A stretch of DNA of 64,000 nucleotides from Haberlea rhodopensis. Lineage: Eukaryota; Streptophyta; Magnoliopsida; Lamiales; Gesneriaceae. The notes under the pieces are model-generated. The model ran no database searches, had not been told where the DNA came from, and worked only from the letters and a program-made list of their open reading frames with translations. The DNA is taken from positions 62,001-126,000 of the forward strand of contig CAJQUN010000938.1 of assembly GCA_907163345.1 (NCBI GenBank), written 5' to 3'. The translations under genes were made by a program, and so were the position numbers. This document shows, one piece after another, positions 1 through 11,990 of the stretch (positions are counted from its first letter, which is position 1; every line of letters starts with the position of its first letter).

Positions 1-50
1 TCCAGCTGAGGAGTTGCACAATGGTTTCACGTGGTTTGAAATTTGTGTAG

Positions 51-924
51 ACTTTGAAGGAAGCAATCGAAATAAACAATTCGGTACCTCAGGGACTGAG
101 TAGCTCCATCTTCACTCGCAAACCTGAGATTTTATTCAAATGGATCGGGTCAGTGATTAAACTACTTCAATAGAAATCTCTTCTTGTATTTTTTCGTTAG
201 TATTCGATGTTAACCCCTAATAGATACTAGGATTTTAAAACTGACCATTTGTTACCCGATCTATCATCACATTTAAATTCTGTTCACACTCTGTTGAAAA
301 CATGGTGTGGATTTGTTATTTATGAAATCAAAATTTCACCTGCATAAATTTGAAGCAGGCCTCAAGGAAGTGATTGTGGTATTGTAAACGTTAATATTCC
401 AACTAATGGTGCTGAAATTGGTGGTGCTTTTGGCGGTGAGAAAGCAACCGGAGGTGGGCGTGAAGCTGGAAGCGATTCATGGAAACAGTATATGAGGCGA
501 TCAACTTGGTAATTCTACACCTTTAATTTCCTACATCAACTTAATAATGTTCAAAATGTCTGGAAAGAATGAATCTTAAATAGGATTTGCATTAAGGAAG
601 TTTGACAGGATTTCATTAATGTTGATGGAATCCGATCAAAATTGGTGGGATGGAGAAGGATATAGATTTGGAGAAAATAGGAAGTGAACTTATAATTCAA
701 ATCCCATTACTTTCCAAATATCAGAATATGATTCTTTACAGTTTTACATAACATTAAAATGAAATTTAGAAATCCAACAAAACTCATGGATTTCTAAATC
801 CCATTTCACATCCAAAATTTGTTTTATCTGCTTGCCTGACATTGCGAACCTAAATTTATGATTTTGCAGTACTATCAACTACGGGAGCGAACTGCCTTTG
901 GCTCAAGGAATCAACTTTGGGTAG
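51..924 (+). CDS. ALDH7B4: Aldehyde dehydrogenase family 7 (antiquitin-like), 3' end only
   Basis: Only the last three coding exons are inside the window: 51-148, 359-508 and 870-924 (TAG at 922-924). All junctions are GT-AG and the phases agree. The first exon reads TLKEAIEINNSVPQGLSSS, the next contains GGAFGGEKATGGGREAGSDS, and the last ends ELPLAQGINFG. These are the C-terminal blocks of plant ALDH7B (turgor-responsive antiquitin). Family knowledge: NAD-dependent oxidation of aminoadipate semialdehyde and stress-derived aldehydes, as a tetramer; the GGEKATGGGREAGSD stretch lies in the C-terminal part of the catalytic/oligomerisation fold. The catalytic Cys and NAD-binding parts lie to the left of the window. 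A possible poly-A signal AATAAA is at 1037-1042. No damage is seen in the visible exons. Confidence 0.95.
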
Positions 925-1672
925 TAAATATATGGAGACAGTAGCAGGTAAATCACCAAATTTGCTTGCTGGAATTTCTGCTAGACCTTTCTCTAAACTC
1001 GCATTTATCTAATTTAGAAGATTATTATTATATATAAATAAAGTGAAACTTCGACTCATGTATACATCCTGCATGGTTATTTTCATTATGAAGGTCTGAA
1101 TTCGTGATAATTAAATTGCAATTTTTTTTATTTATTTATCATTAGTCGATTCTCTGCCCACTTCTGGAGGAAACAAACCGGTACCAGAATCCACATGGAG
1201 TCATAATCCAACTTGTATATTTGTTTTACATTTTAAGAGTTGGAGATATACTATACAATTTAAGAGATTTATTTTTTTATGTATTAAATTCAATTCATAT
1301 ATTTTTAATGGAAATGTAATATTTATAATATCATTATTATTATTCAAATAAATTTAATTAGTTTTATTATCTTACGGTATGATTTGTTTTTACACGTTAA
1401 ATAAATTTCGGTTCAAATTAGTTTCATTAATCAAATCGTAAATAAAAAAAAAATTGCTATATTCAAGTGTTTTTTTTAATTTTTGAGGAAATTCAATTTG
1501 ATTCATCATTTTATTCAAACGTTCGTGGAAAATGTGGCATCATTTTAAATTAATTCATCAATAACAATAAATTGTATATTTGTGTAATATTACGACAAAT
1601 GCAATATGGAAGTTAATCATTATTTTATCTAATGCTTTTTTTTAGCGAATTCTAAATTTAGAAATATAATTG

Positions 1673-1705
<33 letters not shown>

Positions 1706-2319
1706 GTGTGATTGGCCAACCACCAATTCAAAACTAATAACGAGTAACAATAATAATAATAATTTTATGTATGAGGCGGTCAACTATGACCACCTAATTG
1801 TTTTGATTAATGATATTTTAACGTTTATTTTTGTCTAGCAATAATTAAATATTTTAAATTGCTCGCAAATGATTGAGTGCAAGATGTTTTTGATTGGTGG
1901 GGTCCTTAATTTTTTCATTAATTATTTTACGCGATTCGCACATGTACAATAATTATTTAGTATAAATTACTGAATCTCCACCGTTTATTATCCATCATCA
2001 ACCGTGATATAATCTAGCCGTTCATTCCATCGCACTAATTGCCACTCATGAGCTATGGCCCGTAAGCATCCATCCAATCCATACATTTTCCTTTCCCCCC
2101 TTATTCGTCAACTATTGTGTCCTCTTCCGTTTGTATAATAAATAATATATTAAATTAAAATTATAAAAAGGTTCCCAATAAATCATTGATGCAAATTTGA
2201 CATAGATTAGTTTACACCTTACTGAACCCCTTATTTTCTTTAAATTATACAAATAGAACTCCAAATTATGCATTCTTTTCTTGATTTTTCCTTATAATTT
2301 ACCATAATCTCCTCCATAC
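925..2319. other. Intergenic, AT-rich
   Basis: Holds the probable 3' UTR of the ALDH7 gene on the left and the 3' flank of the DUF1677 gene on the right. An (AT)n microsatellite lies at about 1674-1701. No coding region or clear transposon end is visible. Confidence 0.6.
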
Positions 2320-3182
2320 TCATTCACAGCATTCCTCGATCCCACAATAAACCGAGGGCTCATCCAGGGTTAGACTTGGCATACAGCTTTCCGATCGAGC
2401 CAACACCGACCCCGTCAAGTCGAGTTCCCCTCTTTTGCTCGTCGGGCTACTTGGCATTGATCTCATAAACTTCGGGCTTTCCAAACCTCTGCTCAAAACG
2501 TGCCTAATGGCCCGGATCAAATGCAGTGTTGGGTCTTGTGGTGGACTTGAGGCCCTGAACTTGTTGCAAAAGCTGAAATGTCGGGCCATGGCTTCATCTG
2601 GGCTTATCAGTTTCTGGCATCGCAAGCTTTCATCTTTTACCGCCTCTGCACAAAGACCGCATATCCATTTCCCACCATATCTGATTGAAAAAACAGATAG
2701 TCCAAATACAGTTGAACCAAATAGTTAGCTAGATTCACAAGTTTATCAAAGGATAAAGAAAATATCAATAATCCCATTCAAACATCTGAAGTATTCCAAG
2801 AGATCAAGGTTTTAAGTAATAAATTAACTCAATTAATCGACAAATTTACTTCCTTTCATGAAAAAATGAAAATCCCTATTAGCTTCATCAAAGTGAAACC
2901 AAAAAGAGCTGCTGAAACATATTTCATGGTAGAAGCTTTACATGATATTCATAAATAAATAAATTAAAGTAATAGAATTACATAAATGTAAGCCTGCTCT
3001 TCAACACATTACAAAACCTACCTTTCACGAATAGTTTCAATGTATGAAGGCGTGCATTCTTCCGTAAGCCCGCAGCAATCGCATTTAACGAAATCCACCA
3101 CGTCTTGGCCCGAAATCACATTCACAGGCACATCAGGCCCGGGTTTCAACACCATGGAATCATTAACCACACTCACCCCCAT
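2320..3182 (-). CDS. DUF1677 family protein (plant-specific, Cys-rich)
   Basis: Two coding exons on the minus strand, 3182-3022 and 2680-2320, are joined at a GT-AG intron (AG|A restores an Arg codon), giving about 173 residues. The start is ATG at 3180-3182, directly after a pyrimidine-rich acceptor, so a 5'-UTR intron (about 3184-3273) probably precedes it. Exon 1 carries VKCDCCGLTEECTPSYI. Exon 2 begins YGGKWICGLCAEAVKDE and continues through ISPDEAMARHFSFCNKF. The paired CxCC and CxxC motifs followed by a short helical block are the DUF1677 signature, and the length fits the family. The biochemical function of the family is unknown; the Cys pattern suggests metal binding (inference). The tail LDEPSVYCGIEECCE is less conserved as far as I can judge. 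Confidence 0.9.
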
Positions 3183-3651
3183 CTCTGGAAAAAAAAACAA
3201 ACAAAATAGAATCAAAACCAAGAATCTTGAAAAGGGTTCTGCAGAAAACAGAGTTAAATCAAGAAAATATTACCAGTTGAAGAAGGAGAACAAGATTTAT
3301 ACATATAAACAAAAACACGATCTTGAAATAACAATAGAATGGCTGTCTTGAATTTCGGTTGAATATACACGAGAAAAACAATCCGTTCTTGTACTATCTT
3401 TCTTTTTCCCACTCCCTTTCTTCTTCCTTCGCTTCCTCGAGGATGTGAAACGTGAACAAATGAGACATTTTTTACCCCAAAAAAATCCCAACGAAAAGAC
3501 AGGAAGGCTTTATTCGTCCTATATGATTAGCTGAAACAGAGGATAGAAAATCAATAGATGGAATTTAACACGAGCAAGATTCGGATTCTCCTCCACAAAT
3601 ATTCTTGTTTAGCCTTTTAGGGATGATGGCCGAATTCGGAGAGAAAAAAGT

Positions 3652-3661
3652 GTATATATAT
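3652..3661 (-). promoter_or_regulatory. Probable TATA box of the DUF1677 gene
   Basis: The minus strand reads TATATATA about 470 bases upstream of the start codon. A pyrimidine-rich leader follows, and a likely 5'-UTR intron runs from about 3273 to 3184 (donor GTAATATT, acceptor TTTTTCCAG). Spacing from a start of transcription near 3625 is plausible, but no transcript data are available. Confidence 0.45.
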
Positions 3662-3662
3662 T

Positions 3663-4689
3663 TGTTTATGAGTAAATTAAAAAAAAAAATTTAATGTTTT
3701 ATGGTGTGGAAAGGAGGGATCAATGATTGGCTATATTTGTCAAACCTGGCCAATAATAACACGATGAATATTTTTTTTTTTTATATATACAGCTGCGAAA
3801 TTATTTATTGGGAGGGCTCTCCCTCAACAAAAAAAAAAATCCTTTTTATTGTCTTTAAAAAAAATAAAAAAAAATTACTTTTACACCCAAAAAAAATATA
3901 TTTGACCTTTTAAAAAAGTTCTGTTTTATCCCCTAAATAAAAGATCTAAACTCGCATATATACCAAAAAATGTGATGATACAAAAAACATGTTTTTCAAC
4001 CATAAATGAATTAAATTGCTCCCAAAATATATCTGGGTATGAAGAAAAAATGGTAAGGTGCCTCTGCTTATAGGCGAAGCCATTCCGATGCTCAAGTCAG
4101 TGTATGATCTGAGACAAAATATAAATTGAAGTAGTTGGTATAATATGAAAGACGTGGTTTAATGAGAGCTGTGAGCCCTTTATTATAGATGTAGATTTCT
4201 AGTCAATATGAAATTGTATTATATATAGCAACTAGATCCATATTTATCTCGAGAATGTTTAGAATATACTTCAAATTTTAAATAAAGATATTATGAGATT
4301 CGACATGATTGTTTACCATATTATCAATATGGAGTTCACAAATATATTTATTTGTGTATTCTAGAAAAGTTGTAATTATAATTTGTAATTAAACATGTGA
4401 ATATTTAATTTTGATTGGATATTGAAATAGAAAACAAGATTTCGTATGAACTTCATAACAATTATACATAATAATTAGGTGTGAAAATCATGTTGGGACA
4501 TTTGACAGCGCTGCATGAGTTGCATTATATCTGTATTTTCGGAGCTGTCGAATTTCCTTGTATATATATATATATTATTTGAATACCCTTTTTTATATAT
4601 TCGGTTAACCAAATTTGAATTCCCACTGTGCTCTGAGAACAAACTAATAATCGACACGTGTACAATACCGACACGAGTATTTAATAAAT
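3663..4689. other. Intergenic, A/T-rich, nothing recognised
   Basis: Contains long A or T runs (3680-3930) and no supported reading frame. The short frames here are low complexity. Confidence 0.6.
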
Positions 4690-4920
4690 TATTATTACTA
4701 GCAGATGACGCACACGCGTTGCGTGTGTAACGTAATATGTAATGCATACAAATTGATACGTGTAATGAAATAAATGAGACATATAAATTGATTAATATCA
4801 CAATTCAAAAGATGCAACAAAGAACCACAACAAACCATTGGAGGGGTAATTTGGTAAATTCAAATTTGTCATACCAAGGTAGTTAGTATAAGGGGCTTAT
4901 GCATTATAATATAGTAAGAT
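4690..4920. mobile_element. Small non-autonomous DNA element, possibly Helitron-like
   Basis: The left end has a short perfect palindrome ACGCACACGCGTTGCGTGTGT just after TATTACTAGCAGATG. The right end is an AT-rich block GCTTATGCATTATAATATAG. This pairing resembles small non-autonomous Helitron-type elements common in plant genomes. I see no target duplication, which would fit a Helitron but does not prove it. Confidence 0.35.
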
Positions 4921-5786
4921 ATTCTCCAGCTTGGTCAAATCGAGAATATGAATATAAGCTGCAGTAATTAATAGAGGAATTACCGAAATTACCTAATATC
5001 CTATATATGTAAATTATTTTTTTAAATATTTAACTTTCTCATTATTTAGTCATTTTGTGATTAGTTATAAAACAAATTATATAAAATACATTTATCAACA
5101 CACACATACATTTAAATTGATACAATTACAAATTATTTAAAAAATCTAAACAAATATTTTTTTAAAAATACAATTTAATAGTGTAAACAATCGAAGAAAA
5201 AAAGTAATTCTTTAAAAAATTAAAGCCAAGTTAAGCACTGAGAGAGGTGTATTTCTTGGCTATCTAATGAGGTATTATTCTATGTGGTGGATCAATAGCC
5301 TAAAGTTATCGGTGAAATGGATCCCATATAAAAAATGGGACATTGCTAAATTTGGGTCATTGATATAATATTTAGAGTAATGTCTCATGGGGATTTTTTG
5401 ATGCTACCCTAAAAAACACTGTATTTAGGGATTTATCCATCATGCACCGAGAATATTCCTGGTAGAGCATGTTGCTCACATGATGAAGAGTCGCATTCAA
5501 ATTGGCGATTGATGGAAAACAAAGCATAAACGCGTTTTATTTATTGCAATTAGATTCCAAAAAAGGGTCCCTTTCTTTGCTTGTGTGTTTCCCATTGCCA
5601 CGCTTCATTTTATAGTGATCTATAATATGCATGTAACTTTTAACATGAATAACTTAAAATTAAATAAATATTTATGTAATTTATAATTATATTAGAGAAA
5701 ATTTTCATTCTTATTATGTATTTTATTTTTAATTTGATATTTTTTCCTAGTTAAAAAAAAGTAGCTTGGTGAAATAGTATTTGGAG
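4921..5786. other. Intergenic, nothing recognised
   Basis: AT-rich with a moderately complex stretch at 5220-5560 that shows no reading frame, inverted ends or similarity I recognise. Confidence 0.5.
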
Positions 5787-5966
5787 CAGGGGCGGAGCCA
5801 CAACCAATGTTAGATGGGCCTACATCCCTATGTGATTTAAAAAAAAAGAGTTTGTAAATTTTTTAATTTTGATTTTGTATTCAACTATATATTACCCCTT
5901 ATAACCTATATTTTGATATACATTCTGACAAACCCCATGTAATCTCAAATGCTGGCTCCGCTCCTG
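5787..5966. mobile_element. hAT-type MITE, 180 bp
   Basis: Terminal inverted repeats CAGGGGCGGAGCCA (5787-5800) and TGGCTCCGCTCCTG (5953-5966) match at 13 of 14 positions. Flanking 8-bp duplications are ATTTGGAG (5779-5786) and ATTAGGAG (5967-5974), one mismatch. An 8-bp duplication plus a CAGGGGCG end is the hAT pattern. It has no coding capacity. Confidence 0.85.
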
Positions 5967-6557
5967 ATTAGGAGGGAAAAAATAGTCTATTAAAGATCAA
6001 ATTAATTACTACAAAAGTTTCTTAGTTAATAACATACTATAAATGCATAAATGAAATATATTTCACAATCATCTATACTTTGGAAGAATCCAAAATTTTG
6101 AGTTAACGGAAGTAAACTAAAATATTTTAAAAATAATCATATAAAGTTGAGAAATTTTCAATTGTGCAGCTGTGTATTTGGCATGCAACTAATTTCGTAG
6201 CTTGTTCACATGGTTTGGTAGGTTCTTATCAAATCTTACTTACCCTACCAGCACATGATAAGAACGACGGTTAGTTGAATCCACCGGCCTTCCTCTAAAG
6301 CTCGGCAAAGTGGGTTCAAAGCTCAAATAAATACCGGCTAGACAGCGATCGAAGCTCGAAATCGAGACTTCTCATGATTAAGGGTGATTATGAGTATGAG
6401 TTATGATTTGATCCAATTGGGGAAATACTTGTATGCACTTGTTTGAACACCACTTATATGTCAACTCAAAATTAAAACACTAATATCTCGGTTGAATATG
6501 ATATCATGTTTTATTAAATATTAAATTTTTTAGTATATCTCAAAAAATTAGGCGAGA
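5967..6557. other. Intergenic, nothing recognised
   Basis: AT-rich flank between the MITE and the Mutator transposase fragment. No frame or repeat end is visible. Confidence 0.5.
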
Positions 6558-7570
6558 TTGTTTTTAAAAAAATATTTCGAACCATTTTTTAATGCGATCA
6601 ACGAAGAGCAGGTTCCTGATTCGATTGATGTACCTTCTGGATCGCGAACCAGATATTACAAACCGGAGGTCAGAGAGCTGTCCGTGAACACAATTTTCAC
6701 GGATAAGAAAGATGTGATTGCATCTGTGAAAGATTACTCTGTTAGAGTTGTCAGACGTGAGTATTGTGTTGTGAACAACACACGTACTCTGTGGAAATTA
6801 CGGCGCAAAAAGAGTTCTCCCACCGTAAAGTTGTAAATGGGGACTTCGAGTTTCTTTGAAGCCCAAAATGGATTTTTGGAAATTAACGAAGTATGGTGGT
6901 CCTCACACATTTATCTCGAGTAATATTTGTATAGACCACCACAACTTGGACAGTAATATGGTGTTGTTGGGGATTGTACGATGTGATCCTTCGTACGAGA
7001 TTAAGTTTGCACGGAAGAATGTTAAAGATAAATATGGCTATGATATCTCGTATACGAAGGCATGGCGAAGTTTACAACGTGCAGTGGAAAATATGTATGG
7101 TAAATGAGAGAGCTATGTGCGTCTACTTCAAAAATACATGGGTGTTTTGTCTAAGTATAATACATGAACAATTGTGGAGTGGAGGCATTTAAGATCTAAC
7201 AACCGGCGGTGAATACATTGAATTATGTATTTTGGGCTTTCAAGCCATGCATAGATGGGTTTCGACACTGTCGCATAATCATTAGTGTTGATGGTACTCA
7301 TTTGTACACAAAGTATATGCATAAAATGCTGATCACCATCACATGCCAACAATCAGATATTACCGTTAGCGTTTGAGCTTGTTGATGAAGAAACATACGA
7401 CTCATGGAAATGGTTCTTGGAGAATATCGGCCGACATATTATCTGTGATGCAACCGGCATATGTCTTATTTCAGATACACATAAGGGAATTGTGCGAGCA
7501 ATTGGGGATCTGCCACTTTTCAACCTCCTAATGGTGTGCACCGTTTCTATGGTGCAACCTGTGTATGTCT
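6558..7570 (+). pseudogene. Mutator-like (MULE) transposase fragment
   Basis: Broken frames on the plus strand together look like a MuDR/MULE transposase. 6558-6836 has a DNA-binding-like N-terminal region (VIASVKDYSVRVVRREYCVV). 6856-7107 continues with PHTFISSNICIDHHNLDSN and YDISYTKAWRSLQRAVENMY. Further on, 7210-7540 retains scattered pieces of the core (a VDGTHLYTKY-like block, DEETYDSWKWFLENIG, and a SD.HKGIVRAIGD block). At least three frame breaks separate these pieces, the N-terminus is missing, and the frame fades near 7570. Family role: cut-and-paste transposase with an RNase-H-like DDE fold. It is dead as it stands, and it meets the PMD pseudogene tail to tail. Confidence 0.8.
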
Positions 7571-7896
7571 TACTTGGGATATTTCTTCATTAGAATAACT
7601 CGGAAACTGGATAGGTGTTGGAATGTTTCTCGATGGTTGCATCTCATCAAAATTTCTTTGGTATTCAAAACTCAATAGAGATGTAAAATTATGAGCCTGT
7701 GGGGATTGTGGTGTATGATAACCTGCATTATTAAGAACACTAGATGGACTAGCAGCAATAACAAATCCACCTGAAGGCCTAGCAAATGAGGCAAAACCAC
7801 CAGAGGCCCAGCAAATGAATCAAATCAACTAGATGGACCACCAGCAGTATCAAATCCACCGGATGGGCCAATAACATCAAAACCACGAGAAGCATC

Positions 7897-8461
7897 TAGG
7901 GATGACAACGGGGCAGGTTTGGGACGGGTTTGGCCAATCACAGGACCCGCCCCGCCACACATAAAACCCAGACCCGCCCCGCCCCGCCCCGCTTAGACCC
8001 GCGAACCCGGCGGGTTAGACCCGCCCCGCCCCGGTTACATTTTTTATTATTATTATTATTTTTAAAAAAAAATATTTAGCTAGAAATCAATTTTGAAACA
8101 CAAAAGTTGAGTTTTGTGATTAAATTTTATGTTCTCTCTAGTAAATATTTATAATACTAATTGTAAAACTATCTTTATGCTACTAAATATTTATTAATTT
8201 GTTCTCATTTTCTTCAAAATGTCAAACTTCTTTCACATGAACACATGAATTTTGATATAAAATTAAATAATGTAACTTTATGTTCAATCAAAGAAGTAAA
8301 ATGTATATTCAATAAATTAAAAATGTATAGCGGGGCGGGATCGCCTAATCCCAGGACCCGCCCCGCCCGCTTCCAAACCCGGTTGAAGCGGGTCCAGACC
8401 CGCCCCGGCGGGTCGGGTTCAATGCGGGTCCGGGTCTGAACCCGTCCCATTGCCATCCCTA
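7897..8461. mobile_element. hAT-like non-autonomous element with GC-rich ends, copy 1
   Basis: The ends TAGGGATGACAACGGG and CCCATTGCCATCCCTA are inverted repeats. The flanks GAAGCATC (7889-7896) and GAAGCATC (8462-8469) are a perfect 8-bp target duplication. Both ends are packed with GGGGCGGG/CCCGCCCC motifs, while the ~250-bp core is AT-rich. No transposase. It lies inside the repeat-rich C-terminal part of the PMD pseudogene. Confidence 0.88.
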
Positions 8462-9669
8462 GAAGCATCAAAACCACCAGATGGGCCAGCAGTGTCGAAC
8501 CACCAGATGACCCAGCATGAGCAAATCCACAAGATGGGCCAGCAGTATCAAAACCACCAGATGACCCAATAGGAGCAAATCCACCAAATGTCCCCGCATG
8601 AGCAAATCCACCAGATGCGTGGAAACCAATCCCATATAAGTTAGGCGATATAACCCTTACAGTGATTCTCTCGTACCACTGCATGTAGTTATCATCTGTT
8701 GAGTTTGACCTACCACATGGTTCACCAGTTGCAACATTTTTTAGCCTCCTAAGCCACGCCTAAGATGTATTTTGTGAAATCTGGCCCAATCCATATTACG
8801 ATGACCTATTCGGGTGACTTCATGTAGATCATTACTGTCAAGTGCATGTGATGGAATTGACTAACATATATTGAACGGTCGCATCACCCGGTTAGGACGA
8901 TGTATCCCCACAATTTGGAAGCAGATAAGAGGGCAAACACTTCACCAAATATCATTATTATATGTAGTAATAATGGAATTAACATCACCGGCCTCTGTGT
9001 CATACACGATCCAGTTAAACTGCACATCGTTAAAATAAAAAATAGTCAACCAATATTGTAAGACCCAACTCCTAAGCTCGTCATTAGTGCATTTTTCAAC
9101 GTCATCAATGCATACATTTATACCAATTGGGAATGATCTTTACATGTTTCGTACTTATGGTATAACCTCAATAAAATTTTTCGACAGAAATTCCTTCGTA
9201 ACCCGATTCCCAACACAACTTAATTCACACATGTGCACACTTTATAATGACTAGTCATTTTCTCAATTCGTTATGCAAATAAGCCCATAACTAAATATGC
9301 ATGCAATATCCAAATGAAATGAGAAATATCAATGACATTTATACAACCCTTTTATATATATACCAACGATATGCTCACAGGCGAGCGTCCAATTATTAAT
9401 TGTAATGTGGTTGTATAATCACATTACCAATACCAATGTTGGTAAATCGCTCCCAGGAGCATCCTCATTAAATAGTTCAAACTTGTTTCCAGAATCAATA
9501 TCGTATATGTTCTACCTGTTTCAATAGAAACATCCCCCACACGGGGTGAGCATACCAACAACATGAATTCAATATCATCAATACACAATTAATAATTTAG
9601 AGAACATAATACTGTAATTTAAGTAAATACTTCATGAGTATACCACATCCATATAAGATCTATCACGCT

Positions 9670-9850
9670 TAGGGGTGGGCATTCGGGTCGGGTTTTTGGG
9701 TACCCGACCCGACCCAATTGGATATTCCCGAAATTGTTGAAGAAATCGAGAACTTTCAGGTTTCGGGAACGTACCTGATTCCCGACCCAAAAATTTTGGG
9801 TCGGGAATCGGGTATTTGAATCGGGTATTTTTTTGCACCCAATCAGGTTC
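9670..9850. mobile_element. One end of another hAT-like element
   Basis: Starts TAGGGGTGGGCATTCGGGTCGG and contains inverted blocks of TTCGGGAA / CGACCCAAAA type. This start is typical of a second GC-rich-ended hAT family. I cannot find the matching right end; the insert may reach about 10180, where (CAC)n-containing, CT-rich sequence stops. Confidence 0.45.
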
Positions 9851-11264
9851 TAAAGAATTAAAAAAATTTATTATTTGTAAATTGTAATGTTGACTCCTTG
9901 ACCTTAACTCCTTCCACTTCTCTTCACGGCTTCAGACCCATAAGCCATAACCCATTTCGTCTTCCCATTTTTCCCTATATCAATGCAGGTAGCCGCTACC
10001 ACCACCAGTAAGCTTCCCATTTTCCCCTAAAGTTTCACCGATCACCACCACCACCACCACCAGTAAGCTTATCGCTTACGCCTGTGGTCGCCTAGTCTCT
10101 ATCGCTCGCCTTCGTTCGCCTCTTCCCCATCATCTTTGCTCGCCTCTTCCCCGTCATAATAAATTTAGGCTTACTTTGTAATTACTCATTTAATCGAGAG
10201 AATGTCGTATAATTCTGACCGAATGTGTTGCTATATAGGTGTGACGAAACACAGTGTTCCACCTACTATAAAAAAAATGTTAAATATTGCACTATTTTAT
10301 CATTTTAATATTAGTATTCGACAAAAAAATTATTATTACCGTGCACCACAGGGAGCAACAAGAACATTCTCAGTGACAACCCGAGTTTTTAATTGTCGGT
10401 CAGTATTCAGATATTTTATCATACTTCATGCCCAAATCTGTCAATAAACATAAAAATATTTATGAGGTATGATATTAAAAAAGAAAAATATTACATATAC
10501 CTGCAAAATAGACAAAGGCCATGTGATAGTACATTTTCCTATAGTCGGTGCACTGCACTGCCACAACTATATGTGTTTACCTCTTCCAAATCTTCAAGTA
10601 GTTGCAAATGCATGAGCTTTACAGAGCTACTATTATAATCTGGAAGCAAAATTCCACTGATAATCATCAACTATACACCGAGTGTACTTTATTACATCCA
10701 TATCTGAGCTCATATCAGAGATACGATTAGTTCGTCAATGATTGTCTAGAACGGTCTCCCTTGGTCACTGCCTTTAAATATTGCTTCTGACGGTTCAAAT
10801 CCCAGTAACTCAAGACATGCATCTTGACATTCTTCCACACATTATGAATCATCTACCCCTGTTACTAGGTGACCATGAACTTTTAGACCCCAAATTATAG
10901 AAATGTCTTGTAAACTGATGGTAGTCTCACCAAATCTAAAATGAAATGTATGAGACTCACGCCGCCATCGCTTAGCAAGAGCGGTAATCAAATGATTATC
11001 ACAAATGCAATAGCTAGATTGAAAAACATCGTAAAACCCCATATCAGTGATATGGCTCCAAACACGATCGTGTATCACGTTCTCATTATACAACCCCAAA
11101 ATAAGGTTATCTATACGCTTCACCCGTAGAATATTATCAATATTCTCGGAACAATTAACACTTGAGATATGCGTAGATTGTAGATATAATACAGTTGAAT
11201 CTTCGGACCTCGATCTAATTCCATCCTCAAAATTAATAAAAAAATTAACACACATATCAACCAT

Positions 11265-11990
11265 TTATAACATTAATAAAAATAAACTAAACATATATAT
11301 TTAAAAAAATATTGAATTTTTTGATTCATTTTAAAAAATATATGTCATAAAAAGAGGAAATGAAAAAAACTATAATATTTTAAAATAATTTATTAACTTT
11401 AAAAATTCAGATGAAACCTTCAAAAGTTGAAATGAAAACGCACACGATGCTTGTGAATAATAGAGGAAATTGCACAGAAGTTGAAATGGGGGAAGAAGAG
11501 AGATGTTAGAGTGAAATTACTTGCTAAAATTTTTCAGACAATTTGTAGAAGGTTTCTCGCTTTCATGCATGTAATAAAGGCAGGTTAGAGGTAGGGCGTG
11601 GGAGCGGCCCCTAATAAGGGAGTGGCCGCCCTCAGAAAGGACGGCCCCTACAACATATAGTGGTCGCCTATAGAGTGGGCGGTCGCTATTAAGTCAAGGG
11701 ATGCCCACAACGGCCATTTATGAACGAGGGGCCGCTTCACCATGAAACGACCCCTCATTAATCATCAACAATCATCCTAAATGATGTTTTGGGATGTATT
11801 TGCAACCATTTCATTTTTGAAATATTTTTGAGAATTAATTTTTTTCGAATTATTTTTTTAAAAAATCGTAGGTTTAACATAATACCGTGTTATATGGAGT
11901 TCACACCACGTTTGTCGTACCTCTATTATTATTATTTTTTTATCAAAGGGGGGTGGGGGGGGGGGGGGCAAAGATTTGTATTTACACGGA
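11265..11990. repeat. Upstream flank of PMD pseudogene with GC-rich degenerate array
   Basis: AT-rich on the left. 11575-11765 is a GC-rich block with imperfect repeats of GGGAGCGGCCCCTAATAA / GAGTGGCCGCCCTC type, each able to pair with its neighbours, ending CGACCCCTCATTA. A pure G run lies at about 11952-11968. The block is unlike the surrounding base composition and may be the subterminal array of the MULE/PMD element (inference). Confidence 0.45.

Larger units (their letters stand above)
7571..11264 (-). pseudogene. Plant mobile domain (PMD/MAIN-like) pseudogene
   Basis: The minus-strand N-terminal half at 11264-10842 carries VLYLQSTHISS, LYNENVIHDRVWSHITDMGF, ICDNHLITALAKRWRRE, HTFHFRFGETTISLQDISII and WGLKVHG, the plant-mobile-domain (aminotransferase-like/MAIN) signature. 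An in-frame TAA follows GVDDS (about 10840), and LELLGFEPSE continues beyond it. The C-terminal half shows YMQWYERITVRVISPNLYGI near 8640-8700, then Gly-Gly-Phe-rich repeats (GGFAHAG, GGFDTAG) to about 7740 and a tail ending near 7570. Two transposons interrupt it (7897-8461 and one starting at 9670). PMD proteins include host silencing factors (MAIN, MAIL1) and transposon-borne versions; its position next to a MULE transposase suggests the transposon-borne kind (inference). Confidence 0.75.

Noticed and set aside
3701..3913. 70-residue frame on the plus strand
   Set aside because: Made of A/T runs (poly-Lys/Phe); low complexity only.
7897..8461. CpG-island promoter
   Set aside because: The GC-rich stretches are the ends of a transposon with exact 8-bp target duplications.
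10780..10820. tRNA-like word GGTTCAAATCCCAG
   Set aside because: Lies in frame inside the PMD coding remnant (LELLGFEPSE); no cloverleaf around it.
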